NCBI RefSeq assembly: GCF_000372805.1
Contig: NZ_KB889874.1
Coordinates: forward strand, 1 to 57,242
Source of the DNA: Marinobacter gelidimuriae
GTDB lineage: Bacteria > Pseudomonadota > Gammaproteobacteria > Pseudomonadales > Oleiphilaceae
Reading direction: 5' to 3'
Length of the DNA stretch: 57,242 nucleotides
Shown here piece by piece: positions 38,017 through 47,210 of the stretch; the first letter of the stretch is position 1; each line of letters opens with the position of its first letter. The translations under genes were made by a program, and so were the position numbers. A model generated the notes under the pieces. It did no database searches and had not been told where the DNA came from. It was given only the letters and a program-made list of their open reading frames with translations.

Positions 38017-39621
38017 ATGGGCATCACCCGATTGCTCAGTCAGCTTCTGCTTGTTTGTTCTCTATTCTGGCCAGGCTTTGCCCAGGCTCAGGTGGAAGAC
38101 ACCGAAGCGCAACAACTGCTCACGGCACTGGCGGAATCGTCATTTGCAGACAAACAAGCCGTGGTTGATCGCATTGCAGGCAGCGGTGATGAACGCGCCC
38201 GGGGCTGGCTGGAATCGTTTGCCAGCAACAAACTGGCCCGCATTGAATCCAGCGGGCAATTCATCATCGTGACGGACAATCGCGGCCGGAACTGGATCGT
38301 GCAAAGCGCACTGACCGGCGAAAATCTGGGCGAATTCTCCCGCCGGGACATCGACACCGTTCGCGTTAACAACGCGCTGCGAGGCGAACTGGAAGACATC
38401 CTGTCGGTGATTGACCTTAAAAGCCCTGACCAAAGCAGCCGCTTATCCGCCGCCCGCGCCCTGAAAGGCAGCATAGACAGCGCATTGGCCAAACGCGTGC
38501 CGGGCCTTATTGAGACCGAACAGAGTGAGCCGGTTCGCGCCGCGCTTACGGAAGCACTGGCCATCTACCGCGTGGCCGAGCAGGGCGATCTGGCTGCGGT
38601 TGAAACCTTGTCTGGCAGCCTGAACTCGCAAGCCCGCGCGGCTCTGCAGCAAGCCATGCGCAGTGACGATCCGGCGCTGGTTGCGGCTGCCACCAAAGCT
38701 ATGGACAGCATCGAACAAAAACTGACCCTGAACCGCGCCGCCGAAACCCTGTATTTCGGCCTGTCATTGGGCTCGGTTCTGGTGTTGGCCGCCATCGGCC
38801 TGGCCATTACCTTTGGTGTGATGGGCGTTATCAACATGGCCCACGGCGAGCTGATTATGCTGGGTGCCTATACCACCTGGGGCATGCAGCAACTGCTGCC
38901 GGGCCAGCCGGGCCTGGCGCTGATTCTATCCATTCCTGCCGGTTTCCTGGTGGCGGCACTGGCCGGCGTGGTGATTGAACGCACCGTTATCCAGTACCTG
39001 AAAGGCCGCCCGCTGGAAACGCTGCTGGCCACTTTTGGCGTAAGCCTGATTCTGCAACAGCTGGTGCGTACGGTGGTTTCCCCGCTGAACCGCACGGTGA
39101 TTACACCGGAATGGATGAGTGGCTCGGTGATGATCAACGAAGCTCTGTCACTGACTCTCAACCGGCTTTACGTGATTGGTTTTGCGCTGGTGGTGTTTGC
39201 CGGGCTGATGCTGATTATGCGTAAAACCCGCCTGGGGCTAGAGGTTCGGGCGGTTACCCAAAACCGGACCATGGCCCGCTCTATGGGCATAAAAGCGACC
39301 CGCGTCGACATTCTCACCTTTGCCCTGGGTTCTGGCGTTGCCGGCCTGGCGGGGGTGGCTTTGTCACAGATTACCAACGTCGGCCCCAACCTGGGCCAGA
39401 GCTACATCATCGATTCGTTCATGGTGGTGGTGTTCGGCGGCGTAGGCAATCTGTGGGGCACGCTGCTGGCCGGATTAACGCTTGGCACCATCAATCAGCT
39501 GCTGGAACCCTGGGTGGGTGCGGTGTTGGCCAAGATTCTGGTGCTGGTGCTGATCATCCTGTTCATTCAAAAACGGCCTCGGGGATTGTTCCCCCAGAAA
39601 GGCCGTGCGGCGGATGGGTAA
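38017..39621 (+). CDS. urtB: Urea ABC transporter permease UrtB
   Basis: A 534-aa protein: signal peptide (ending AQAQ), a long periplasmic HEAT-like helical region (about 25-240) usual for proteobacterial UrtB, then a LivH-type permease domain with about eight helices (GVMGVINMAHGELIMLGAYT, RAVTQNRTMARSMGIKATRV, FMVVVFGGVGNLWGTLLAG). It appears intact. It should form the urea channel with UrtC, but urtC next to it is heavily deleted. It starts 107 nt after the urtA remnant, past the terminator. Confidence 0.93.
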   Translation: MGITRLLSQLLLVCSLFWPGFAQAQVEDTEAQQLLTALAESSFADKQAVVDRIAGSGDERARGWLESFASNKLARIESSGQFIIVTDNRGRNWIVQSALTGENLGEFSRRDIDTVRVNNALRGELEDILSVIDLKSPDQSSRLSAARALKGSIDSALAKRVPGLIETEQSEPVRAALTEALAIYRVAEQGDLAAVETLSGSLNSQARAALQQAMRSDDPALVAAATKAMDSIEQKLTLNRAAETLYFGLSLGSVLVLAAIGLAITFGVMGVINMAHGELIMLGAYTTWGMQQLLPGQPGLALILSIPAGFLVAALAGVVIERTVIQYLKGRPLETLLATFGVSLILQQLVRTVVSPLNRTVITPEWMSGSVMINEALSLTLNRLYVIGFALVVFAGLMLIMRKTRLGLEVRAVTQNRTMARSMGIKATRVDILTFALGSGVAGLAGVALSQITNVGPNLGQSYIIDSFMVVVFGGVGNLWGTLLAGLTLGTINQLLEPWVGAVLAKILVLVLIILFIQKRPRGLFPQKGRAADG

Positions 39622-39624
39622 GGT

Positions 39625-39981
39625 ATGTGGCTAACAAGACCTTTAGCTGAACGCTCCACCCGAACATTTCTGGGTGTTCTGTTTGCGGCGCTGACCTTTG
39701 CGCTGATGCTGGCGTTCTTCCGCAACGAAATGGGCTTTGGCGGTAACAACGGCCTGACCGATTTCAGAGACATTCTGGGCTTCAATTTGCGCACCGATGC
39801 CACTCGCCTGGGGCTATTCCTGGCCACCGGCGTGATGCCAGACGCCTGGCTGTTTGCCTTGGGCGGTTTGTTTGTTCTGGTTACGGTGTTTCTGCCCAAA
39901 GGCATTGCCGGGTTGGTGTTCAAGCCTAAAAAGGCCGCTGCTCCCGCCAACAATTCCGACTCGCAGGAGGCCACTGTATGA
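39625..39981 (+). pseudogene. urtC: Urea ABC transporter permease UrtC with two in-frame internal deletions
   Basis: UrtC is normally about 360 aa; this frame has 118. It keeps the N-terminus (RTFLGVLFAAL), jumps near 39695 to LMLAFFRNEMGFGGNNGLTD (normally around residue 190), then near 39830 jumps again from the TRLGLFLATG region to DAWLFALGGLFVLVTVFLPK at the C-terminus. About 150 and 120 residues are lost, yet the frame is kept and the gene still overlaps urtD by 4 nt. The product would have three or so helices and cannot form the usual permease. An expressed miniprotein is possible. Confidence 0.85.
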
Positions 39982-40802
39982 GCTTTCTTCAGGAACTCGG
40001 CAATCGCGACAAGGTGTTTAACTTTCTTGTTCCAGAGGAATCGCCGGTCGACGTTCGCCACGGGCCTATTCTGTATCTGGAAGACGTCAGCGTGAGCTTT
40101 GACGGCTTCAAGGCCATCAACAACCTGAGCCTGACCATCGACGACGGCGAGCTGCGCTGCATCATCGGCCCAAATGGCGCCGGTAAAACCACCATGATGG
40201 ACATCATCACAGGTAAAACCCGCCCCGACACCGGCTCGGTGTGGTTTGGCAGCCGCCACAACCTGCTGACCAAAAGCGAACCTGAAATCGCCTCGCTGGG
40301 CATTGGCCGCAAATTCCAGAAGCCCACAGTGTTTGAAGCACTCACGGTGTTTGAAAATCTGGAATTGGCTATGGCGGCGGACAAACGCGTACTGCCTACG
40401 TTGACCGCGGTACTGAACGGCGAATGTCGTGACCGCATCAACGAAGTATTGGAACTGATTGGCCTGCGCAACCTGCGCGCTGCCCTGGCTGGCATTCTGT
40501 CCCACGGCCAGAAACAATGGCTGGAAATTGGCATGCTGCTGATGCAAAAACCGCGCTTGTTGCTGGTAGACGAACCCGTGGCTGGTATGACCGAACAGGA
40601 AATGGAACGCACCGCCGAATTGCTCACCACTCTTGCCGGCAAACAGTCCGTTGTAGTGGTAGAACACGACATGGGCTTTGTGCGCTCCATTGCCCGCAAA
40701 GTTACCGTGTTGCACCAGGGCAGCGTGCTGGCGGAAGGCACCATGGACCAGGTGTCCAACCACCCGGACGTTATCAAGGTGTACTTGGGGGAGGAAGCCT
40801 GA
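39978..40802 (+). CDS. urtD: Urea ABC transporter ATPase UrtD
   Basis: A 274-aa LivG-type ATPase: Walker A GPNGAGKTT, signature LSHGQKQW (the UrtD form), Walker B LLLVDEP and switch His VVEHDMGFV. Its start overlaps the urtC remnant (ATGA) and its stop shares one base with the urtE ATG. The gene appears intact. With UrtE it would drive urea import from the cytoplasmic side. Confidence 0.93.
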   Translation: MSFLQELGNRDKVFNFLVPEESPVDVRHGPILYLEDVSVSFDGFKAINNLSLTIDDGELRCIIGPNGAGKTTMMDIITGKTRPDTGSVWFGSRHNLLTKSEPEIASLGIGRKFQKPTVFEALTVFENLELAMAADKRVLPTLTAVLNGECRDRINEVLELIGLRNLRAALAGILSHGQKQWLEIGMLLMQKPRLLLVDEPVAGMTEQEMERTAELLTTLAGKQSVVVVEHDMGFVRSIARKVTVLHQGSVLAEGTMDQVSNHPDVIKVYLGEEA

Positions 40803-41554
40803 TGCCAGTTGAGAGCCTGATGTCGATTGAGCGCCTGTTGCCAATGAAAAGCCTGATGCTGAAAATCCAGAAAATCGACCAGTATTACGGCGAAAGCCAC
40901 ACCCTTTGGGATCTCGAACTGGACGTGCCCCAGGGTCAGTGCACCTGCGTTATGGGCCGCAACGGCGTGGGTAAAACCACACTGATGAAATGCATCATGG
41001 GTGAAGAAACCGTCAAGAGCGGTTCCATCACGTTCGCCCAGGAGGTCGAGCTTACCCAGAAAAAAATTGAAGACCGTTCTCGCCTCGGCATAGGCTACGT
41101 GCCTCAGGGCCGGCAGATTTTCCCGCTGCTGACGGTGGAAGAAAACCTGCGTACCGGTTTGGCGGTGCGTAAAGACGGCAGCAAAAAAATCCCCGAGCGC
41201 GTGTACGAACTGTTTCCGGTGCTAAAAGAAATGCGCCACCGCCGGGGCGGCGATCTCTCTGGCGGCCAGCAACAGCAACTGGCCATTGGTCGGGCCTTGG
41301 TGATTGAACCCCGCCTGCTGATTCTGGACGAGCCGGGGGAGGGCATTCAGCCCAACATCGTTGCTCAGATTGGCGAGGTTATTCGCACGCTGATCAAAGA
41401 AGACGGCCTGACGGTGCTGCTGGTGGAGCAAAAACTGCCCTTCGCCCGCAAATACGCCGACCGCTTCGCCATCCTCGACCGCGGCCGTCGCGTAGCCGAA
41501 GGCGAAATCGCCGGTCTGACCAACGAACTCATTAAAAAGCACCTGACGGTATGA
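40802..41554 (+). CDS. urtE: Urea ABC transporter ATPase UrtE
   Basis: A 250-aa LivF-type ATPase: Walker A GRNGVGKTT, signature LSGGQQQQ, Walker B LLILDEP, and PGEGIQPNIV typical of UrtE. Family homology begins at MLKIQKIDQYYG, so the ATG at 40856 is an alternative start; the 18 extra residues from 40802 contain four Met and a repeated SLM pattern. The 40802 start overlaps the urtD stop by one base. The stop overlaps the ureD ATG by 4 nt, so transporter and urease genes form one transcription unit. Confidence 0.93.
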   Translation: MPVESLMSIERLLPMKSLMLKIQKIDQYYGESHTLWDLELDVPQGQCTCVMGRNGVGKTTLMKCIMGEETVKSGSITFAQEVELTQKKIEDRSRLGIGYVPQGRQIFPLLTVEENLRTGLAVRKDGSKKIPERVYELFPVLKEMRHRRGGDLSGGQQQQLAIGRALVIEPRLLILDEPGEGIQPNIVAQIGEVIRTLIKEDGLTVLLVEQKLPFARKYADRFAILDRGRRVAEGEIAGLTNELIKKHLTV

Positions 41555-42483
41555 CCGTATTTCAGCGCGTCGCGCCTGTGGGTCAGCGCACAGCGCCCCT
41601 GCACTCGCCAGAACAGGATTCCGGCCACCGCTTCGACCCACAAAGGCGTTGGGCTGCGGCTCTGTCTTTGGGTTTTGACCTGCGCAGCGACGGGTCAGGC
41701 AACGCCATTACCCGATTAGCGCGGCGCAAACACCACGGCCCGTTAAGAGTGCAGCGGCCGTTTTACCCGGAAGGCCGCAACGGCTGCTGCCATGTGTACC
41801 TGCTACACCCGCCGGGTGGGCTGGTAAGCGGCGACGAACTGCGTATTGATGCCACCGTGGAAGAAGGCGCGCACGTGCTGCTAACCACACCCGCCGCCGC
41901 CAAACTCTACAAAGCTGACAGCCACGGCGTGGCTTGGGGGCAGCACACCCGCTTGCACGTGGCCAGCAACGCCACACTCGAATACCTGCCGCAGGAAACC
42001 CTGGCGTTTGACGGCTCCCGCGGCGAACAAACCACCACCATCGAACTGCAAACCGGCGCCAAATGCCTGGGCTGGGAAATTCTCGCCCTTGGCCGCCCGG
42101 CCAGCCAGTTGCCGTTCGCATCCGGCCACCTGGAACAGCGTTTCCAACTGCGGATGGACGGCCAGCCGTTATGGCTGGAACGCCAAATCATGAGCCCGCA
42201 ACACCGCCGCTTCAAAGGCCCCTGGGGGCAGGGTGGCGCAACCGTCCAGGCCACCTTGTGGGTGGTTGGCCTAGAACACGAAGCCGCCGCGATAGAAGCG
42301 CTGCGTGCCGCACTGCCGGCAAACCCGCGGTGGGCTGTTACTCGCCGCCGGGGCGTGGTGCTGTTGCGTTATTTGGGACACGAAAGAAACGAAGCCTGGG
42401 CTTTATGCCAGCAAGCCTGGGAGTTATTGCGGCCCTTGCTGACCGGCAAAGCGGCGATAGTGCCGCGGATATGGCTGACCTGA
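41551..42483 (+). CDS. ureD: Urease accessory protein UreD
   Basis: A 310-aa accessory protein forming the UreD-F-G complex that loads nickel into apo-urease. Conserved stretches: GPLRVQRPFYPEGRNGCCHV, LLHPPGGLVSGDELRID, LTTPAAAKLYK and YLPQETLAFDGS. The length is near 290-310 aa for the family. The extended N-terminus (first 35 residues) is weakly conserved. It leads the urease genes and overlaps urtE. Confidence 0.93.
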   Translation: MTVFQRVAPVGQRTAPLHSPEQDSGHRFDPQRRWAAALSLGFDLRSDGSGNAITRLARRKHHGPLRVQRPFYPEGRNGCCHVYLLHPPGGLVSGDELRIDATVEEGAHVLLTTPAAAKLYKADSHGVAWGQHTRLHVASNATLEYLPQETLAFDGSRGEQTTTIELQTGAKCLGWEILALGRPASQLPFASGHLEQRFQLRMDGQPLWLERQIMSPQHRRFKGPWGQGGATVQATLWVVGLEHEAAAIEALRAALPANPRWAVTRRRGVVLLRYLGHERNEAWALCQQAWELLRPLLTGKAAIVPRIWLT

Positions 42484-42501
42484 GATCAGAGGAAGAACAA
42501 A

Positions 42502-42804
42502 ATGGAACTGACACCAAGAGACAAAGACAAGCTGCTGCTGTTCACCGCCGGCCTGCTGGCCGAACGCCGCAAAGCCAAAGGCCTGAAACTGAACTACCCC
42601 GAAGCCATCGCCCTGATCAGCACCGAAATTATGGAAGGCGCGCGGGAAGGCCGAACCGTCGCCGAGTTGATGAGCAGCGGCGCGGAAATTCTGACCCGCG
42701 ACGACGTGATGGACGGCATCGCCGAGATGATTCCCGAAGTGCAGGTAGAAGCCACCTTCCCGGACGGCACCAAACTGGTGACTGTTCACAACCCCATTGT
42801 ATGA
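42502..42804 (+). CDS. ureA: Urease gamma subunit UreA
   Basis: A 100-aa structural subunit: [40 protein letters not shown] and [20 protein letters not shown] are the standard gamma-subunit blocks. Separate from ureB, as in most bacteria. It starts 18 nt after ureD. Confidence 0.96.
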   Translation: MELTPRDKDKLLLFTAGLLAERRKAKGLKLNYPEAIALISTEIMEGAREGRTVAELMSSGAEILTRDDVMDGIAEMIPEVQVEATFPDGTKLVTVHNPIV

Positions 42805-42814
42805 GGGCCGCGCC

Positions 42815-43132
42815 ATGATCCCCGGAGAGTACCAACTTAAAGACGGCGACATAGAACTTTGCGCCGGCCGCAAACGCATCACCGTCGACGTTGCCAACAC
42901 CGGCGACCGCCCGATACAGATCGGCTCCCACTATCACTTCGCCGAAGCCAACCCGGCGCTGAAGTTTGACCGTCCCAAAGCAACAGGCTACCGGCTTGAT
43001 GTCGCCGCGGGCACCGCCATTCGCTTCGAGCCTGGACAGTCACGAAAGGTCACCCTGATCCCGTTTGCCGGCAGCCGAAACATCTACGGTTTCCGCGGCG
43101 AAGTGATGGGAAGTCTGGAGGTGAAGACATGA
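42815..43132 (+). CDS. ureB: Urease beta subunit UreB
   Basis: A 105-aa structural subunit beginning [15 protein letters not shown], with [20 protein letters not shown] and [14 protein letters not shown] conserved. GAGG lies 8 nt before the ATG at 42815; a TTG 18 nt earlier is in frame but unlikely. It overlaps ureC by 4 nt (ATGA). Confidence 0.96.
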   Translation: MIPGEYQLKDGDIELCAGRKRITVDVANTGDRPIQIGSHYHFAEANPALKFDRPKATGYRLDVAAGTAIRFEPGQSRKVTLIPFAGSRNIYGFRGEVMGSLEVKT

Positions 43133-44832
43133 AAATCACAAGACAAGCCTACGCCGACATGTACGGCCCCACCACCGGCGACCGAGTCCGGCTGGGCGAC
43201 ACCGAGCTGTGGATAGAAGTAGAAAGCGACGCCACCCACTACGGCGACGAAGTAAAATTCGGCGGCGGCAAAGTCATCCGTGACGGTATGGGCCAAAGCC
43301 AGCGCGCCGACGACACCGTGATGGACACCGTCATCACCAACGCCCTGATTCTGGATTGGTGGGGCATCGTTAAAGCCGACGTTGGCTTACAAAACGGCCG
43401 TATCGCCGCCATCGGCAAAGCCGGCAACCCCGACACCCAGCCAGATGTCACCATCGTTATCGGCCCGGGCACCGAAATCATCGCCGGCGAAGGCAAAATT
43501 CTCACCGCCGGTGGCATCGACGCCCACATCCACTTCATCTGCCCCCAGCAGATTGAAGAAGCCCTGATGAGCGGCATTACCACCATGCTCGGCGGCGGAA
43601 CCGGTCCGGCTACCGGCACCAACGCCACCACCTGCACACCCGGTGCCTGGCACATGGGCAAAAGGCTTCAGGCCGTCGACAGCATGCCGATGAACATCGG
43701 CTTCCTCGGCAAAGGCAACGCCAGCCTGCCCGAGGCCCTGGAACTGCAAATAAAAGCCGGCGCCATCGGCCTGAAACTGCACGAAGACTGGGGCACCACC
43801 CCGGCCAGCATCGACAACTGCCTGACGGTGGCCGACAAATACGACGTGCAGGTGGCCATTCACACCGACACCCTGAACGAATCCGGCTTTGTGGAAGACA
43901 CCCTGGCCGCGTTCAAAGAACGCTGCATTCACACCTACCACACTGAAGGCGCCGGTGGCGGCCACGCGCCAGACATCATCACCGCCTGTTCTAAACCCTA
44001 CGTGCTGCCGTCATCCACCAACCCCACGCGGCCTTACACCGTGAACACCATCGACGAACACCTCGACATGCTGATGGTGTGCCACCACCTGGACCCGAAC
44101 ATTCCCGAAGACGTCGCCTTCGCCGATTCACGCATTCGTCGCGAGACCATCGCCGCGGAAGATATCCTTCACGACCTGGGCGTTATCTCGGTGATCGCTT
44201 CCGACTCCCAGGCCATGGGCCGGGTGGGCGAAGTGGTGTGCCGCACCTGGCAAACCGCCCACAAAATGAAACAGCAGCGGGGCCTGCTGCCGCAAGATGA
44301 AAGCCTGGGTGCTGACAACTTTCGCGCCAAACGCTACATCGCCAAGTACACCATCAACCCCGCCATCACCCACGGCATTAGCCACGAAGTGGGCTCGGTG
44401 GAAGTGGGCAAGATGGCAGACCTGGTGTTGTGGAACCCGGCGTTTTTCGGTGTAAAGCCGGCCCTTATTGTGAAAGGCGGGATGATTGCAGCTGCGCCCA
44501 TGGGTGACCCCAACGCCTCTATCCCCACGCCCCAGCCCGTGCACTACCGCCTGATGTTTGGCGCTTTCGGCAAAGCGGCCAGTGCCACGCGCCTGACGTT
44601 CGTCAGCCAGGCTGCGTTAGATGCCGGCGTTGGCAAAGCACTGGGCCTGGACAGCCCGCTGGCGGCCTGTAAGAACGTGCGGCAAGTGCGTAAAGCCGAC
44701 ATGAAACTGAACGACGCCTGCCCGCACATCACCGTAGACCCGCAAACCTACGAAGTGTACGCAGACGGCGAACTGCTTACCTGCGAGCCGGCCAGCGAAT
44801 TGCCGCTGGCCCAGCGCTACCACTTGTTTTAA
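43129..44832 (+). CDS. ureC: Urease alpha subunit UreC
   Basis: A 567-aa catalytic subunit hydrolysing urea to ammonia and carbamate with two nickel ions. Ni ligands and active site are visible: DAHIHF, the carbamylated lysine in [34 protein letters not shown], the flap histidine in [14 protein letters not shown], and [13 protein letters not shown]. Length and motifs are complete, so the enzyme should be functional if matured. It works with UreA and UreB in the cytoplasm. Confidence 0.97.
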   Translation: MKITRQAYADMYGPTTGDRVRLGDTELWIEVESDATHYGDEVKFGGGKVIRDGMGQSQRADDTVMDTVITNALILDWWGIVKADVGLQNGRIAAIGKAGNPDTQPDVTIVIGPGTEIIAGEGKILTAGGIDAHIHFICPQQIEEALMSGITTMLGGGTGPATGTNATTCTPGAWHMGKRLQAVDSMPMNIGFLGKGNASLPEALELQIKAGAIGLKLHEDWGTTPASIDNCLTVADKYDVQVAIHTDTLNESGFVEDTLAAFKERCIHTYHTEGAGGGHAPDIITACSKPYVLPSSTNPTRPYTVNTIDEHLDMLMVCHHLDPNIPEDVAFADSRIRRETIAAEDILHDLGVISVIASDSQAMGRVGEVVCRTWQTAHKMKQQRGLLPQDESLGADNFRAKRYIAKYTINPAITHGISHEVGSVEVGKMADLVLWNPAFFGVKPALIVKGGMIAAAPMGDPNASIPTPQPVHYRLMFGAFGKAASATRLTFVSQAALDAGVGKALGLDSPLAACKNVRQVRKADMKLNDACPHITVDPQTYEVYADGELLTCEPASELPLAQRYHLF

Positions 44833-44867
44833 GGCGTAACTGTTTTAACGCGCAACCGGAGAATCCT

Positions 44868-45329
44868 ATGCTGGAATTAACAGAACGCATCCACAACATC
44901 GACAGCGCAGAAATTCACGACAACCTGACACTGCCTTTTGAGCTGCGTATGCGCGGCCGCCTGCGCGCCACCACCGAAACGAGCCTCGACGTAGGCCTGT
45001 TTCTGGACCGTGGCCCGGTATTGCGCGATGGCGACCTGCTGCAAGCCCGAACCGGCGAAGTTATCCGCATTCGCGCCGCCGACGAGCCGGTGGTGACCGC
45101 ACGCATTGCCGCCGGACTGCCGCTGGCACGCCTGTGCTTCCACCTTGGCAACCGCCACGTGTCACTGGCCATTGGCGAAGACGAGCAGGGCGGTTGGATT
45201 CGCTTCCCGCCAGACCACGTACTGGAAGAACTGGCCGTGCACCTGGGTGCCACTCTTATACACCACAACGCCAAATTCGACCCTGAACCGGGTGCTTATT
45301 CGCCGGCCGCGCACAGCCATGAGCATTGA
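44868..45329 (+). CDS. ureE: Urease accessory nickel chaperone UreE
   Basis: A 153-aa chaperone delivering Ni to the UreG complex. LPFELRMRGRLRATTETSLD, LCFHLGNRHVSLAIG with its metal-binding His, and the C-terminal domain ending in a short His tail (AAHSHEH) are visible. The tail is much shorter than in Klebsiella. It overlaps ureF by 11 nt. Confidence 0.94.
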   Translation: MLELTERIHNIDSAEIHDNLTLPFELRMRGRLRATTETSLDVGLFLDRGPVLRDGDLLQARTGEVIRIRAADEPVVTARIAAGLPLARLCFHLGNRHVSLAIGEDEQGGWIRFPPDHVLEELAVHLGATLIHHNAKFDPEPGAYSPAAHSHEH

Positions 45330-46014
45330 CAGCCAGCCAAGCATTTCGAGCGACTTGGCACTGCTGGGCCTGATGCAACTGGTCAGCCCCGCGCTGCCCA
45401 TCGGTGCCTTTGCCTGGTCCCAGGGCCTGGAAAGTGCGTTTGAGCTGGGCTGGGTGAAAACCGAAGCCGACTTACGCGAATGGCTGGAAGGCGTGCTTGA
45501 AGATGGTCTGAGCCGCTGCGAGCTGCCCCTGTTGGCGCGGCTGCAAACGGCCTGGGCAACGGAAGATGCAGAGGCCATTGCCCAGTGGAACACCTGGTTA
45601 CAAGCGATCCGTGAAACCGCCGAATTGAGTGACGAAGACACCCGCCTGGGCGCCGCCCTGGTGACGTTGCTGCGCAGCTTGGGCCTGCTGCCGGGCGCGA
45701 ACCTGATTCCAAACCAACCGGGTTACATCACCATGTTCGCCTGGGTAGCCCATTACCGACAGGTTCCGCCGCGCCAAACGCTGATTGGCTTCGCCTGGGC
45801 CTGGCTGGAAAACCAGCTGTCCGTCGCCTGCAAAGCGCTGCCCCTCGGCCACACAGCCGCCCAGCGCATCACCGAACACATGCGCCCACTGCTGGTGACC
45901 GCCGTAGAGGTTGCACTGCAAAGGGAAGACGAAGAACTCGGCCCCATTCTGCCGGGGCTGGCGCTGGGCAGTGCGTTGCACGAAACACAGTATTCGAGAC
46001 TTTTTAGAAGTTAA
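45319..46014 (+). CDS. ureF: Urease accessory protein UreF
   Basis: A 231-aa all-helical protein: LMQLVSPALPIGAFAWSQGL, CELPLLARLQTAW and LENQLSVACKALPLGHTAAQ are family blocks. It acts as the checkpoint between UreG GTP hydrolysis and Ni insertion. The start at 45319 overlaps the ureE end; a longer frame upstream lies inside ureE and is not used. Confidence 0.93.
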   Translation: MSIDSQPSISSDLALLGLMQLVSPALPIGAFAWSQGLESAFELGWVKTEADLREWLEGVLEDGLSRCELPLLARLQTAWATEDAEAIAQWNTWLQAIRETAELSDEDTRLGAALVTLLRSLGLLPGANLIPNQPGYITMFAWVAHYRQVPPRQTLIGFAWAWLENQLSVACKALPLGHTAAQRITEHMRPLLVTAVEVALQREDEELGPILPGLALGSALHETQYSRLFRS

Positions 46015-46066
46015 CTTTTTCAGAAACTGACGTCTTCAGAAACGAATAGCGAACGAGGAAATAACC

Positions 46067-46705
46067 ATGACACATTGCTTGAGAATAGGCGTTGGCGGCC
46101 CGGTAGGCTCCGGCAAAACCGCATTGCTACGCCAGCTGTGCAACGCCCTGAAAGACCACTACGACATCGCCGTGGTGACCAACGACATCTACACAAGAGA
46201 AGACGCCGACTTCCTGCTGAAGCACGACGCCCTGCCGGCAGACCGCATACTGGGTGTTGAAACCGGCGGCTGCCCCCATACAGCCATCCGCGAAGATGCC
46301 TCTATGAACCTGGCGGCCATCGACGACCTGCAAAACCGACACCCGAACCTGGAACTGGTGCTGGTGGAATCCGGCGGCGATAACCTTTCGGCCACCTTCA
46401 GCCCCGAATTGTCTGACCTCACCCTGTACGTGATCGACGTATCCGCCGGCGACAAAATCCCCCGCAAAGGCGGCCCCGGCATCACCAAATCCGACCTGTT
46501 GATCATCAACAAAATCGACATCGCCGAATACGTGCACGCCTCGCTGGACATCATGGCGCGTGATTCCAAAATGATGCGCGGCGAGCGGCCCTTTGTGTTT
46601 GCGAATCTGTACGACGGAGTAGGGCTGGAGACGATTATCAGCTTTATTTTGGAAAGGGGAATGTTGCCGGAGCGCAGGCCGGAAAAGCTGGCTGAGACTG
46701 CCTGA
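46067..46705 (+). CDS. ureG: Urease accessory GTPase UreG
   Basis: A 212-aa GTPase: P-loop [14 protein letters not shown], nickel CPH motif in [32 protein letters not shown] and the base-recognising NKIDIA. It hydrolyses GTP to drive nickel insertion. AACGAGGAAATAACC precedes the ATG. It is complete. Confidence 0.96.
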   Translation: MTHCLRIGVGGPVGSGKTALLRQLCNALKDHYDIAVVTNDIYTREDADFLLKHDALPADRILGVETGGCPHTAIREDASMNLAAIDDLQNRHPNLELVLVESGGDNLSATFSPELSDLTLYVIDVSAGDKIPRKGGPGITKSDLLIINKIDIAEYVHASLDIMARDSKMMRGERPFVFANLYDGVGLETIISFILERGMLPERRPEKLAETA

Positions 46706-46748
46706 CCGAATACCTTTGGTTCTTTTGAATTAAAACGGAGACATAGTC

Positions 46749-46928
46749 ATGAAAAACATCAAACAAATGAGTATCAGCGCAATGCTCCTGCTGGCCTCTA
46801 CGAACGCGCTGGCGCACTCCGGCCACGAAGCCATTGGCGACGTTCTGCATATTGAATACTTGGTTGCAGCAGGAATCGTCAGCGCAATAGCGTTCACGGC
46901 CTGGAAGAAAATTAAGCAACGTCGCTGA
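46749..46928 (+). CDS. 59-aa secreted or membrane protein in the urease operon
   Basis: An ATG at 46749, with a GGAG a few nt upstream, opens 59 codons. Residues 1-23 form a signal peptide (LLLASTNALA); the mature part begins HSGHEAIGD, followed by one hydrophobic helix (YLVAAGIVSAIAFTAW) and a basic tail (KKIKQRR). The His-rich mature N-terminus recalls the HPGH start of HupE/UreJ nickel permeases, but the remaining helices of those proteins are absent. It follows ureG by 43 nt and could be a periplasmic Ni-binding or transporter-associated peptide (inference). Confidence 0.65.
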   Translation: MKNIKQMSISAMLLLASTNALAHSGHEAIGDVLHIEYLVAAGIVSAIAFTAWKKIKQRR

Positions 46929-46971
46929 GAGTTAAGACGACGCCTGTGCAGCCTTTCAACGTCCCCGCAAG

Positions 46972-46998
46972 AACGGCTAGCGGCAAACGCCAGCCGTT
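46972..46998 (+). terminator. Hairpin ending the urease operon
   Basis: AACGGCT and AGCCGTT, with inner GGC/GCC pairs, lie 43 nt after the last gene. There is no T-run. The rest of the 280-bp gap to the next gene holds no feature I recognise. Confidence 0.5.
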
Positions 46999-47210
46999 CC
47001 CCCGTACCCGTTTTGGAATCGCGCAACTTCCGGATTATTGCAATAACCTGGACGTCGCGCGGTGTCGTGCGCTCACGTATTTTTTGAGCTAAGGTATTTT
47101 TTCGATATAGCTTGGCTGAACCTTTGCTCTGCATTAGTGCGTGACAATGAGGAAGTCGCGTTTTGGCGGCGATGAAGCGTTCGGTACAGTTACGGGAAAA
47201 GCAAAATAAC

